64,000 nt of DNA from JAKFWF01 sp963741505 (GCA_963741505.1 CAVUIJ010000007.1:1-64000); one strand, 5' to 3'. Numbered from the stretch's first letter, positions 28,222 to 38,828 are shown. Notes: generated by a model not told the origin, from the letters alone. Numbers and translations: made by a program.

Positions 28222-29161
28222 ATGAGCACCGACACGACTACGGGTACGCCGCTGCGTCATCGCATGATCGAGGACATGGCTGCCCGCAACCTCAACCGGC
28301 ATACGCAGCGCAGTCACATCTCGAGCTGCAAGCGCTTCGCGGCCTGGCTGAGGTCGCTCGCCCGACACGGCAACGGCCGACGAGGTGCGCCTCTTTCAAC
28401 TGCATCTGATTGAGAGCGGCGCGTCGATCTGCAATCGCAACCGCATCATGACCGGGGTGAGGTTCCTGTTTCGTGTCACGCTGCGCCGCCACGACCTTGC
28501 CGCCGAGGTCTGGCACATGAAGGAGCCGCTCAAACTGCCTCCGGTGCTCGTGTCCGACGAGATCAAGCGCGTGCTCGCCTGTGCCGAGAGCCTGAAGGCA
28601 CGGGTGATGCTGACGCTTGCCTATGGTTGCGGGCTCAGAGCCGGCGAGGTGGTCCGCCTCACGGCCGGCGACATCGATAGCGAGCAGATGATCATCCGCG
28701 TCGTGCAGTCGAAAGGGCACAAGGATCGCCACGTCATGCTGCCGGCCGAGGTGCTCGATCTGCTCAGGCAATGGTGGAAGGAACGGCCTATCGAGCACGA
28801 CGCCGGCATTACGTCGCAGAGGCGCTGGTTGTTTCCCGGCCGTGGCGAGCATCGGCCATCTCACCGTCCGCCAGTTCGGCCGGCTGTTCAAGGAGGCAGC
28901 CGTAGCAGCCGGCATCAGGAAGTCGGTGACACTGCATACGCTCCGTCACAGCTTCGCGACGCATCTGCTCGAGGCGGGCGTCGATGTCCGGAAGATCCAG
29001 GCGGTTCTGGGCCACGACAAGCTCGAGACGACAGCGCGCTATACGCGCGTGGCAACTGGCATGATCGCGGCTATCGAGAGCCCGCTCGAGGCGCTGTCCT
29101 TGCCGAAAGTGTGCGACGCGCGGAAAAGCGCAAGCGGAAGGGCCGGCCGCCTTCCCGGTAG
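28222..29161 (+). pseudogene. Tyrosine recombinase of an IS91-type element, multiply frameshifted
   Basis: Reads in three segments: the N-terminus from 28222 (MIEDMAARNLNRHTQRSHIS), a central part from about 28385 with RVMLTLAYGCGLRAGEVVRL, and SVTLHTLRHSFATHLLEAGV, GHDKLETTARYTRV in another frame from about 28842. It then returns to the second frame for the basic tail ending at 29161. The catalytic residues are all still visible. Such recombinases are commonly encoded just upstream of IS91-family transposases, as here. Confidence 0.75.
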
Positions 29162-29170
29162 CGCTCGGCG

Positions 29171-30486
29171 GTGCAGCGTCCATCGCTCGAGGTCGCGGAC
29201 ATCTTCCTCGACCTCGGCCCCGCTTGGCGTCAAGCTAACCGTGGGCATGTGAGCCTCGGCCAGTTGAAGGTGATGAGTGCGATCGAGCGCTGCCGCACGG
29301 CGGCGCTCGGCGGCCATGTCGCGCGCTGTGAGAACGGCGACATGCGGCCATACGGCTCGTCGCTTCAATAGCTGCCGCAATAGACATTGCCCGAAGTGCC
29401 AAGGCTCTGCGGCACGCAAATGGCTCGCCGAGCGTGAGGCCGAGTTGCTGCCGGTGCCCTACTTCCATGTGGTCTACACGCTGCCGAGCCAGCTGCGCGA
29501 CGTCGCGTATCAGAACAAGCGCGTCGTCTACGATCTGCTGATGAAGGCGGCCGCCGAGACGACGCTGGAGATCGCCGCCGATCCGAAGCGGCTCGGCGCC
29601 AGGATCGGGATCACCGCCGTACTGCACACGTGGGGCTCGGCGATGACGCATCACCCGCATGTGCACATGATCGTGCCGGGCGGCGGTTTGTCGGAAGACG
29701 GCACACGCTGGATCGCATCGCGTGAGAACTTCCTCGTCCACGTGCACGTGCTCGCGAGCAAGTTCCGGGGCAAGTTCCTTGCCATGCTTGGCGAGGCGCA
29801 TGCCGATGGCAAACTCAACTTCTTCAACACCCACGCTGGTCTCGCCGAGCCGAAAACCTTCAATCGGTTCCTCGGGCCGCTGCGCCGTATCAATTGGCGA
29901 GTCCATTGCAAGCCGCCATTCGCCGGTCCCGAGCAGGTGCTGCGCTATCTCTCCCGATACACGCACCGCGTCGCCATCTCGAACCGACGGCTGGTTGCCG
30001 CCGACGATGGCGAATCGCCTTCCGCTATAAGGACTATCGCGTCGAAGGACCCGGACGTTGGAAGACGATGACGTTCGACGAAGGCGGAATCGCCTTCCGC
30101 TTTAAGGACTATCGCATCGATGGGCGCGACCGTTGGAAGACGATGACACTGCACAGCCACGAGTTCATCCGGCGGTTCCTGATCCACGTGCTGCCGAAGG
30201 GCTTCCACCGCATCAGGCACTACGGCCTGTTCGCCAACGGCAATCGCAGCGAGACAATCGCGCGGGCACGCGAGTTGCTCGCAGTCGCCACGGCGGAGCG
30301 GCCGAAAGCCGCCGATGCGCCATCGAGCAGCTGCGACTGGAGATACCGATCAGCCGTTCGTCGCACCTCGACCGTGCCCCTGCTGCGGCGGGCGTATGCT
30401 CATCATCGAGATCTTCGCGTGCGGCGAAACTCCGCGGCACCGGCCGTCGCCGCCGACCGGCGAAGATCAAGATCGATACGTCATGA
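29171..30486 (+). pseudogene. IS91-family (HUH) transposase, frameshifted
   Basis: Starts at a GTG (29171) with LEVADIFLDLGPAWRQANRG and shifts frame near 29350, before the zinc-finger part (SCRNRHCPKCQGSAARKWLA). The HUH motif is HHPHVHMIVPGG, and the tyrosine motif region reads VLRYLSRYTHRVAISNRRL. A second shift near 30005 precedes KDYRIDGRDRWKTMTLHSHE and KGFHRIRHYGLFANGNR, and the conserved end ...KIKIDTS stops at 30486. IS91 elements move by rolling-circle replication; this copy is inactive. A 75-bp tandem duplication sits at the second break. Confidence 0.8.
30012..30146 (+). repeat. 75-bp imperfect tandem duplication within the IS91 transposase
   Basis: AATCGCCTTCCGCT begins at 30013 and again at 30088. 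Both copies carry AAGGACTATCGC and GTTGGAAGACGATGAC at the same offset. The duplicated codons read IAF-R-KDYR and RWKTMT in each copy. The offset of 75 bases keeps the frame. Confidence 0.8.
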
Positions 30487-31158
30487 CGGTCATCGCGCGG
30501 AGTATCGAAGCGTTATCATCCTGGTCGCAGGCCGGGGGCGACGCCCCGCGTCCTCAAGGCACAATCCGTGTTGATGACACTCTTACACGACGCTGGTCGG
30601 ACGATCCAAAAGCGTCGATTCCGCCGCGAGCTCGACCGACGGACGGCCCAAGAGGCCACGCCGGCGGCTCGGCCCTACCGATGCGCTCCGGCACTATCCC
30701 CATAGAGCTGCTGCACCGCCAGTGCCAACCTCCCGCGACTTCGTGCCTTGGCGCTTCTCGAACATCGGCCCGAGCAAGCGGCGCCATCCGCATGCCGATG
30801 TCCGAGAAACCTGCACACAACCAGAACACCATTTGAACGGATCGTCAGACGTACTGTGGTTTTCGAGAACCCGTCTTGGCCACGATGATCTGGTCCAAGA
30901 TCGGCAATAGATCGTGCACCTCAACGCGAAGCGATTGTTGAGCAAGGAGAGTTTCGCAGACCAAGTGCTCTTGCTTCGGCTTGAACAGGCGAGCCCACAA
31001 TAGGATTCGTCGTGTGGCCGGCGGCCGTCGTCAAGATGCAGCACGAGTGTCCGTGTTGCCCAAAGCCCCATCCACCACCAGAGACGGGGGAACTCTCCGC
31101 CATCGGGCTCTGACTGCCCACGAACCATAGTCGCGCCCACCCTGGACGAAAATGAACC
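30487..31158. other. Region without recognisable gene
   Basis: About 670 bases of apparently degenerate sequence downstream of the IS91-type element. No frame on either strand has recognisable content. Confidence 0.4.
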
Positions 31159-31250
31159 TCAGGTTGCAGATGCGTCTTGCGCGATTGAGCGTAGCGCGCG
31201 GAACACAGTCGACTGGCCACACTCGAGTTTTCGCGCGATCTCCGCAGGCC
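31159..31250 (-). pseudogene. Remnant of a resolvase C-terminal helix-turn-helix
   Basis: The minus strand reads GMGPAEIARKLECGQSTVFRAL before a stop at 31159. This is the pattern of the small DNA-binding domain at the end of serine resolvases. No catalytic domain is seen upstream. Confidence 0.4.
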
Positions 31251-31491
31251 CCATGCCCTCTGTGCCCGCACCGGGGCATCCCTCTGCATGGTGCGCAAGG
31301 ATCTCGTCCTTGCTGTAGGCGAGCCCGGGCTGCCACGTCGATCTGGTGAGTTGCGCACCACTTCAGCTGTACGCGCAGATAGTTGCAGCTCTGCTGCAGC
31401 TCAGCGCCTCGTCGGTCAAGGGCAAAACCGGACCACGATCGAGAGGTTCATCCGAAGGCGTCTGGGACGACTTCGTGTCGCCAAGCGATCT

Positions 31492-31919
31492 TCAATGCAG
31501 CGCCCAGAGATAGGCCGCTGTCGCTGCCGCTCCAAGCATCGTCCTAACAGAATGCAGCCGTCCCCAAGTCTCCAACATGATCCGAGAGTCAGGGCCGGCA
31601 TCACTCTCCGCAATGGCTTTCAGCTTGTGGTTGGTCGGCATGATGCAAACTAGGGTATAGAGCCAGTTCGCGAGAACCAGGATCGCTCCGGCGATCCAGC
31701 GCCAGTCCATGTCACCCATGCGGTGAGCAAACCGAGCGTGCCGGACGCAATCGCCAAGTTAGCCTGCATCGTGTATCCGGCATCGTAGCTTGGTTTCCAT
31801 TGTCTGAGCAGGCTCTTGTCATCGAGCTTGAGACGAGCGGGGTGTTCGGCGAAATTGATGTAGAACGCCGCCCCGGCGAAAGCAGCAGCGAACACAAGTG
31901 CCAGTTGACCAGTCAGCAT
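31492..31919 (-). pseudogene. DUF1772 (anthrone-oxygenase-like) membrane protein, frameshifted
   Basis: From the ATG at 31919 the frame reads LTGQLALVFAAAFAGAAFYI, NFAEHPARLKLDDKSLLRQW and NLAIASGTLGLLTAW. The continuation (DWRWIAGAILVLANWLYTLV, IMPTNHKLKAI, SRIMLETWGRLHSVRT) is in the next frame and ends at 31492. The join lies near 31705. Together they make the four-helix DUF1772 layout at the usual length of about 140 residues. Confidence 0.75.
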
Positions 31920-32179
31920 AGAGCGGCTCCATCAAATTCGTCGCTGCGTTTACGCGTATATCGGTTGCCCGACCTCCATGCTCGTTGTGATCGCCTCGTT
32001 CGGCGGCGAGAGCCGATCGCTTGCTCCACGCATCGTCATGGCGACGAAAATATGCGATCAGGAATTCAGGGCGGATGACGTTTTGGTTCGATGCTGACCA
32101 CAAAGGCATTTTTTAATGTCCGCTGGTAGCCTGTTTGCAATTCGACGCCGTTGACAACTGTTCGGAAGGCGCCCAGCTC

Positions 32180-32197
32180 TACGCTTTACTTAGCGTA
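32180..32197. promoter_or_regulatory. Palindromic operator-like site
   Basis: TACGCT TTACTT AGCGTA: a perfect 6-bp inverted repeat with a 6-base spacer, ending 14 bases before the start codon at 32212 and just ahead of an AGGAGG ribosome site. Position and symmetry suggest a repressor site over the translation start region. Confidence 0.45.
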
Positions 32198-32211
32198 AAG
32201 TAGGAGGATGC

Positions 32212-32577
32212 ATGGCCGGCTTCTGTCATTTGAAATTCTACGCGGATATCAAGCGGTACCATGAGAGTTTGCCGTGCCGCCAGCACCCGCTCACCTACTC
32301 CACGATCGCCGGGGCAGAGCGCGTTGCCAACGCAGAACTGGCCGAGGTTCGGCGGAATTACGGGACTGCTGCCGGATACATAGTTTTGGACGAGGCCGGC
32401 CTGGAAGTCTCATCAGCCGGGGGGGCACAGCTGGGCGGGCGCTTCTCGAATTCGCCAACGAAGGTTCAAGGGCCACCAAATGAATTGAGAAATGCCTTGG
32501 CGGCGTGCCGCTGCGGAGGCCGCAGGCCCCAAAATATTACAATGTTGGTTTGCCTATATGGCGATCCGGCCAACTAA
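32212..32577 (+). CDS. Hypothetical protein with strong ribosome site
   Basis: 121 residues, not recognised. The ATG follows AGGAGG at ideal spacing and lies just after a palindromic site, which argues for a real gene although the protein has no familiar motif. It has several cysteines (HLKFYADIKRYHESLPC, ACRCGG) and no membrane segment. Mobile-element relics flank it on both sides. Confidence 0.45.
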   Translation: MAGFCHLKFYADIKRYHESLPCRQHPLTYSTIAGAERVANAELAEVRRNYGTAAGYIVLDEAGLEVSSAGGAQLGGRFSNSPTKVQGPPNELRNALAACRCGGRRPQNITMLVCLYGDPAN

Positions 32578-32635
32578 TTTATTGCTTGATATAAACAACG
32601 TTGATGGCGGTCGAGCCAAGCCCCTCGTACGCGCG

Positions 32636-32923
32636 TTAAGGGCGGCAAACACAACCGCGGCCGATGATCTTCCAAGGTCTTGATGTGGGCGATGCCTTTT
32701 CAACCAATGTGGGGACGATGAACTCCTCGACGGTGTTGGTCGCCGATAATTTTTGTGCTTCGAAAATGCCGGCCTTGCAATGACGCATGATTTGCTGGCG
32801 CGACATGAGAATGCCGGCGGCGATGATTTGCGCCTCGAGCTTCCGGAGTGTCATGGTGTGCAGCTCATCGCGCTGTGCCGCGTCATGACCGGACGTGTCG
32901 GACAACCCAATAGGCTCCGACAT
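32636..32923 (-). pseudogene. Small conserved hypothetical protein, frameshifted
   Basis: The frame from 32923 reads TLRKLEAQIIAAGILMSRQQ, IMRHCKAGIFEAQKL and VEEFIVPTLVEK. The next stretch, KGIAHIKTLEDHR, is in another frame. The pattern recalls short Hyphomicrobiales proteins found in mobile regions, remembered without a name. Function unknown; inactive if the frameshift is real. Confidence 0.45.
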
Positions 32924-33115
32924 GGAATACATGGCAGCGCGGCACACTCGGCGCGGCTTCGTCACCAGTTCGAGATCCACCGAGGCCTGCGCGGGCGTCC
33001 GCCTTCTCGGGCGCCTTGCGGGCGCGCGCGTGTTACGCATATATTGAGCAGCATATTTAGTATGATACGTCAAAACTTTCAGTGCGGGTGCGAAGGTTCC
33101 AGGTGCGAGGGTGCA

Positions 33116-34567
33116 ATGGGTTGTGCACGGACCATAACTCCGATCTTGCGATATTGTGATCCCGGTGCGGCGGCGCGGTGGCTGTGCCTCGCCTTCGGGT
33201 TGGACCAGCACCATGTTGCGGCGGCGCCCGCGGACGCGGTTCCCTACATCGCGCTGCAGTTCGGCGACAGTCGCGTGCTGGTGTGCCCCGTGTCGCAGAC
33301 GGCGCTCGACGACCTGATGGCGCAGCCCGCGCAGGTTGGCGGTGCCAGTACGCAGGCTTGCTATCTGACGGTTGACGATCTCGATGAGCATCACGCGCGC
33401 GCCCGCAAGAGCGGCGCCAAGATCGAGCTCGAGCCGCAGGACGATGGCACTGGCGGCCGCTTTTACATGTGCCGCGATCTCGAAGGCCACCTGTGGACCT
33501 TCGGCACGCGCACCTATGGCGCCGGCCGCGATATCCCTTCGAGGCGCGGTGCGGTCGTGCGTCGCACGGCGGCATTGCTGGTGGTGTTGGGGGCCGCTGG
33601 CGGGTGGCTGAGCTATCAGCGCAATCACGGCGGCATGCCGCCGACGGCCAGTGTCGCGAGCGCGTCGCAGCCTTCCGCGGAGATCAGTGCGCTGCGTGCT
33701 GAATTGGCAGACGAGCGCGCCCGCCGCGCCGCGGTCGACCTCACCGCCAAGGACGCCGTAGACCGGCTCAAGCAGGAGCAAGCCGCACGCGCTGAGGCAA
33801 CTCGGTCGCTGCAACGTCTGCAGACGGATCTAACGACGGCGCAGCGCGTACGGGAGGACTCTGATCGCGCGCTGGCAGAATCCCGCAAGGTGCTGGGTGC
33901 GGCCGAGCAGTCCGCCAAGGACGGCGCCGTGTTCCTGGCGCTGGAGAAGGCACGCACCGAAGTCGCACAGGAGGCCTATGACGCCCTGCGGCCCAGGATC
34001 GAGCAGTTCGAAGCTGCGGTACAAGCCGAACGCGGGCTGCGGGCGAAGGCCGAACAGGATCTCGTGGCGATCCGCGCGCAGCTCGCCAAACCCCGAGAGG
34101 GCCATCCGATCGAGCAGGGTCAGCAGCTGGAGCCCACCAAGGCCACGGTACCGGCGCCCCAAGGGGACAGTGCGACGCCCGATCAGAAGCTGGCGTTGAA
34201 CCGTTTGCTGTTGGCGCCGCCACTTGCGGCGGACGCCGCGCGCACCGACCCGCGCCTGAACACGCCGTGTGCCTTGGCGGTTCGGGGGAAAGTGCCCTTG
34301 CGCCCCAACGGTCCGAATACCTGGGATGCCGCCAGCATCGCTCGGCTATGTCAGGGTGCCGAGAATTCGGCGGAACCCGGCAAGTGCTTCGAGAAGTTGA
34401 TGAGCGGCCAGGTCAACTGGGGCGGCGGCACGGTGTGGCTCACTCCCAACGCGTTGGTGCTCTGCGGCGGCGCGCGCAGCGCCGGCCAGACGCTCGATTG
34501 CTTCACCAAGGGCATTGCCGATGGCCAGGATTGGCGCACCACCACCGCGCGGTGCCGAGGCAGATAG
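33116..34567 (+). CDS. VOC (glyoxalase-fold) domain fused to TM, coiled coil and Cys-containing C-terminal domain
   Basis: 483 residues from the ATG at 33116. Residues 1-140 form a VOC/PhnB-like domain (ITPILRYCDPGAAARWLCLA, LTVDDLDEHHARARKSGAKI, GRFYMCRDLEGHLWTFGT). A membrane segment follows (TAALLVVLGAAGGWLSY), then a long charged coiled coil (about 185-330), then a C-terminal globular part with NTWDAASIARLCQGA, KCFEKLMSGQVNWGGGT and paired cysteines. This arrangement puts a metal-binding enzyme fold in the cytoplasm and the coiled coil and Cys domain outside. The role is unknown. Frame and codon use look intact, unlike most neighbours. Confidence 0.75.
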   Translation: MGCARTITPILRYCDPGAAARWLCLAFGLDQHHVAAAPADAVPYIALQFGDSRVLVCPVSQTALDDLMAQPAQVGGASTQACYLTVDDLDEHHARARKSGAKIELEPQDDGTGGRFYMCRDLEGHLWTFGTRTYGAGRDIPSRRGAVVRRTAALLVVLGAAGGWLSYQRNHGGMPPTASVASASQPSAEISALRAELADERARRAAVDLTAKDAVDRLKQEQAARAEATRSLQRLQTDLTTAQRVREDSDRALAESRKVLGAAEQSAKDGAVFLALEKARTEVAQEAYDALRPRIEQFEAAVQAERGLRAKAEQDLVAIRAQLAKPREGHPIEQGQQLEPTKATVPAPQGDSATPDQKLALNRLLLAPPLAADAARTDPRLNTPCALAVRGKVPLRPNGPNTWDAASIARLCQGAENSAEPGKCFEKLMSGQVNWGGGTVWLTPNALVLCGGARSAGQTLDCFTKGIADGQDWRTTTARCRGR

Positions 34568-34806
34568 GGCAGACGCAGTCCGCTACCTTCAGCCCTGTAC
34601 GCAGCTGCAATCTGGTGCGAAGGTTATAGATTCCGTCTTTCTGCACCGCAGCGCAACGTCAGGGCCACAAGCGGTAGCTTTGAGGGCCGCGAGCCGTTTT
34701 GCTTCGTGTATTTCAAGATACTCAGACGTAGGGAAATTCAACTCTGGATTGTGTTTCGACCAAGTTTGTACTCCGAGTTGAATTGATATGCATTTGTCCA
34801 AGAGGC

Positions 34807-35286
34807 CTAAGCCAACAGCGGGGCCACCTCGCCGCTGGCGTTCTCGTCGATGCGGTGCAACCGCACGAACGGGTCGAGGATCAGCAGGCGTGGCTGCAAT
34901 CGGGCGACGGTGTCGGCGAGCTTGCGGCGATCGGCGTCGAGATCGAGGCGCAGCACGGGCGCCGTGATGACCTGGATGTCGAGATCGGCGAGCGCGACAC
35001 CGGCGGCAGCCGCGATGCCTTCGAGGCGTCGACGGACAATGTGCAGGGCATCCTCGGCGGCGTAGAGCAGCACGCGGCCGGCGCGCGACACCGGGAACCG
35101 GCGCAGGCACGGCATGCCCGATGCGACGGCAACCGCGAGATCGAGCGCCAGGAACGACTTGCAGCACTTGGGCTCGCCCCCGACGATGCCAACAGCCTGC
35201 TCGGCCCACAGGCCGGTGACGAGCCAGCGGTGCTCCTCGGCGCGCTCGGCCAGTCGCCATGCCAGTTCGACCGGGAGCTGGCTCAT
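34807..35286 (-). pseudogene. RecA/RepA-like AAA ATPase of a transposon, truncated
   Basis: 159 residues with a Walker A-like loop (GIVGGEPKCCKSFLALDLAV), the strand AGRVLLYAAEDALHIVRRRL and the Walker B-like LLILDPFVRLHRIDENASGE. It stops at VAPLLA, before the last third that related ATPases have. The start overlaps the stop of the upstream ATPase gene (ATGA). It is the last gene of a four-gene transposition module and marks where that module is broken off. Confidence 0.7.
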
Positions 35287-36125
35287 CGCCGCTGCCTCGC
35301 CGTCTTCGCCTCAGGGACAGGCGGCGCGGCGCACATCTCCAGGAACAGCTTCTCGTCGATGTGGCGGGCCTCGCGCTGTGCGGCGACATCGAGCAACTCG
35401 CCGGCAATGTTCATGAGCGCACGCGGGTTGCCCTGCGCGTGGTCGCACAGGGTAGCGACCAGCTCGGGCGTCATCAGCTTGACGGCGCCGGCCTTCTGCA
35501 GCGCGTGGCCGACGAGTTCGGCCAGTTCATCCGGTGTCGACCGTTCCAGCGCCAGACGCACGCGCATGCGGCTGTTGAGCGGCATCAGCTCGTCGGAGCG
35601 CAGCTGTTCCAGCAATCGGCCGTCGCCGGCGAGCACGACGGTCAGCAGGATGTGGCTGTCGAGGCGGGTCGACGAGAGCAGCCGCAACTCAGCCAGTACG
35701 GCCGCCTGCATCTCCTGGGCCTCATCGACGATCAGGACGGGGCGCGACAACGCCGCATCGATGTGGGTCTGCCAGCGATCACGCAGCAGCTTGGCGCCAC
35801 CCCAGCGGTTGGCCGGCCGCAGCTCGACGCCGAACAGATCGCCCATCTCGCGGTAGAAGTCGGTCAAGCCGGCTTGTGGGCGCGAGAGGATACCGACCTT
35901 GACGTCACGCTTGGCTTCGAGCCGCTCGGCGAGGATGCGCAGGGTCACGGACTTGCCGGTGCCGGGCGCACCGGTGACAAGGGCAAAGCCGCCTTCGCCG
36001 ACCAGCTGCTCGGCGCGCCAGCAGAAGGACTCGGTTCGGCGCGACACGTGCAGGGCCTCGACCGGCACGTCGGGGGCGAACGGATTCCACTTGAGGCCGT
36101 AGAGGGCCAGCAGCTTCTTGTTCAT
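35283..36125 (-). CDS. ExeA/TniB-type AAA ATPase of a transposon
   Basis: 280 residues from the ATG at 36125, preceded by AAGGAG. The N-terminus is typical for ExeA-like ATPases (YGLKWNPFAPDVPVEALHVS). Walker A is TGAPGTGKSVTL and Walker B is VLIVDEAQEM, followed by LLSSTRLDSHILLTVVLAGD as a sensor region, and LNSRMRVRLALE. In Tn5053- and IS-type elements such ATPases load the DDE transposase onto target DNA. It overlaps the transposase gene and the following ATPase gene by four bases each. Confidence 0.8.
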   Translation of the reverse strand: MNKKLLALYGLKWNPFAPDVPVEALHVSRRTESFCWRAEQLVGEGGFALVTGAPGTGKSVTLRILAERLEAKRDVKVGILSRPQAGLTDFYREMGDLFGVELRPANRWGGAKLLRDRWQTHIDAALSRPVLIVDEAQEMQAAVLAELRLLSSTRLDSHILLTVVLAGDGRLLEQLRSDELMPLNSRMRVRLALERSTPDELAELVGHALQKAGAVKLMTPELVATLCDHAQGNPRALMNIAGELLDVAAQREARHIDEKLFLEMCAAPPVPEAKTARQRR

Positions 36126-37610
36126 GTGTCGTCTCCTTGTTCGTCGTCCCGGGCCTTGTCGTTCTTGGGCAGATAGGGCGGCGCCAGACCGGTGCGCGCC
36201 TGCGTATCGAGCATCCGGGCGAGCAGTGGCGGCAGGCCGGTCGCAGGCGAAACGGCTTGGGGCATGGAGGCCGTCGAGACGGAATCGAGCGTGCGGCGCA
36301 GGCCGCTGGCGTTGAGCGTCTTGTCTTGTGGATAGAGGCGGGTGAGCACCGTGCCGGTGCGCGCGTCGACGAAGTGCACGTGGGCCAAGTCCCACGATGC
36401 GTAACGCACCTCGATGCGGGCGAGATGCCGGTAACGGTTGGGGATCTCGAAGCGGCGACCCTCGATAACGATGCTGCCGTCGCTCTTTCTTTGCATGCGT
36501 TGATCGCTGCGCGTGAATGCGGCCCGCAGCGCGTTGCTGTCGGGGCAGTCCCGCGTGACAGCGGGTCCGGCCAGGAAGCGGGTGATCGGTGCCTCGCCGA
36601 TCTCGGAGTGGCGCTTGCCGTTGTAATCCTGCTCGACCCAGGCTTGCGTCGCCTCGTTGAGAATCGACAGGGTCAAGTCCGGCACATGCTCCAGCATGGC
36701 CATGAGGCGCCCCTCGACGGGTCCCCAGAAGGCCTCCTGCTTGGCGTTCTGGTAGGGACTATAAGGGAGCGTCGTCTGGTGCAGGATGCCGAGGCGGTTG
36801 AGGCCCTTGGCTGATCTCGGCCGCCGTCATGGCGGCGCCGTTGTCGCTCAAGGCTGATCGTGGCAGGCCGCGCTTCTGGAACGCCTGTGACAGGCCATGG
36901 GCGATGACCTCCGCCGTCTCGGCCAGATACCACTGCAGGTGACAGGCGAGCCGCGAGCGATCATCGATCACGCCGAACAGGATCGGCGTCGCCCATTCGC
37001 CGCGTTGGGTGAGCACCTTGCGCGAGCCATGGTGACAGTCCCAGTGCCAAAGGCCATTCACATACTCGGCCTCATAGCTCCGGATCTCGCGATCGACGAT
37101 GCGCGCTTCGGCGCGCTCGGCACCGTCGGTCGTGCGTGGCGTGAGGCGCCGGCGCTTGTCGAGGCCGTTGGCCTTCATGAAGCGGCGCAGCGTGGGATAC
37201 GACGGAATCGGCTTGAGGTCTGGGTGCTTCTCAGAGAGGGCTGCGAGGTTGTCGTGGTGAAGCTGGATGCTCCAGCTCTTGTGCGCGGCATACTGGGCCA
37301 GCACGGCCTGTCGGACGGCGTCGCTGACCGCGTGCTGCTGCCCGGCATTGACGCGCACCTTGCGTCGGAGCACGCCGACGGGATCGGTGCGCTCCTTCAA
37401 GGCGCGATAGTACCAGCGCTCGATGGTGGAGAAGCCGAAGCGCACGGGCTGCGCGGAAGTCGGATGCTGCCACGTGCGCTCGCTGAGCTCGGTGATGGCG
37501 GCCTTGAGTGCGCCCTTCTCGGGCGGCGCGGCCAGCAGCCAGCCGACGATGGCAAAGCGCAGGTGCGCCCACCGTTCGTGAACTCGTGAACCTCGTGGCT
37601 GCTGGACCAT
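36122..37610 (-). pseudogene. TniA/TnsB-like DDE transposase, frameshifted
   Basis: From 37610 the frame reads a helix-turn-helix region (FGFSTIERWYYRALKERTDP) and the start of the rve catalytic core (GLWHWDCHHGSRKVL with Asp, ILFGVIDDRSRLACHLQWY, SALSDNGAAMTAAEI with the second Asp). Near 36805 one base too many shifts the frame. The expected GLNRLGILHQTTLPYSPYQN, KQEAFWGPVEGRL with the Glu continues in the other frame to 36122, including a Mu-transposase-type C-terminal domain. Without the indel it would be a complete transposase of about 495 residues. Confidence 0.75.
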
Positions 37611-37700
37611 GCCGGCGCTCCTCTCGATAGAGATCGATCAAGGGTAGGCAGGGCACCGAGTACAAAGCGACGAGCGTTCTCTGCGGGCCGAACCCGACCG

Positions 37701-38285
37701 TCACCGAGCCTGCATGCCGGCCCCTCCGGTGATGGGCCCGAGGAAGCGCAGGAGTGCGACGAGCGGTTCGGCGTCCTCACCGGTGAAGCGCTGGAGCAGC
37801 GAGGCCGGCAGCTTGTCGTTCTCGACGGGCGGCATGAACCGGGCGCGGGCGATCCGCCAAAATGGCGTTGCGGTGAACGTGTCGCGCCACCATCCGCGCC
37901 AGCGCGTCAGTGTGCGACGGTCGACGCTGACGACCTCCGACAGTCGCCCCATCCTTGCGTCAGTCACGCCGTGTTGCACGATCGCCATCAACACCACGAT
38001 GGCCGCCATATAGAACCGGCGGCCGAGAAAGCGCACCGACGGCGGCGTCTCGCGTGAGCGGCATCCATCGACGGCGCAGCAGAAGCTGAAGCGCTTATCG
38101 TGATCAGGACCGAGGCGACAGACGACGGTCTTGGGGCGCCCGCGTGGCTGGCGCGGGAAGCGTGCGGAATGCAGCGCACCACCGCAGTGCTCGCAGCCCT
38201 CGGCCCGACAGGCGTCGGCAAGATCGCGATCGATGGCGAGCAGCAGCTCGTGGAATTTGGTGTCGGCCAGTAGGGTTGCGTACAA
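37701..38285 (-). CDS. Transposon-associated zinc-motif protein, unknown function
   Basis: 194 residues from a TTG at 38285, chosen because GAGGAGG lies at good spacing upstream. It has a cysteine motif CEHCGGALHSARFPRQPRG and a second group FSFCCAVDGCRSRETPPSV. A helical region with RLSEVVSVDRRTLTRWRGWW suggests a DNA-binding helix-turn-helix. It is the first gene of the transposition module, 90 bases upstream of the transposase on the same strand. A role in end recognition or target choice is possible but is inference. Confidence 0.65.
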   Translation of the reverse strand: MYATLLADTKFHELLLAIDRDLADACRAEGCEHCGGALHSARFPRQPRGRPKTVVCRLGPDHDKRFSFCCAVDGCRSRETPPSVRFLGRRFYMAAIVVLMAIVQHGVTDARMGRLSEVVSVDRRTLTRWRGWWRDTFTATPFWRIARARFMPPVENDKLPASLLQRFTGEDAEPLVALLRFLGPITGGAGMQAR

Positions 38286-38320
38286 GGACGACGTCCTCCT
38301 CAACGGGAAAGTTGACCCCA

Positions 38321-38828
<508 letters not shown>

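Noticed and set aside
30012..30146. The two 75-bp units as a start of a CRISPR or satellite array
   Set aside because: Only two units exist and both encode the same stretch of an IS91 transposase, so a simple tandem duplication explains them.
32924..33814. Minus-strand open frame continuing beyond the small hypothetical protein, opposite the VOC gene
   Set aside because: Its content is Arg/Ala-rich and unrecognisable, whereas the plus strand encodes a clear VOC fold. Only the part below 32923 looks like a protein.
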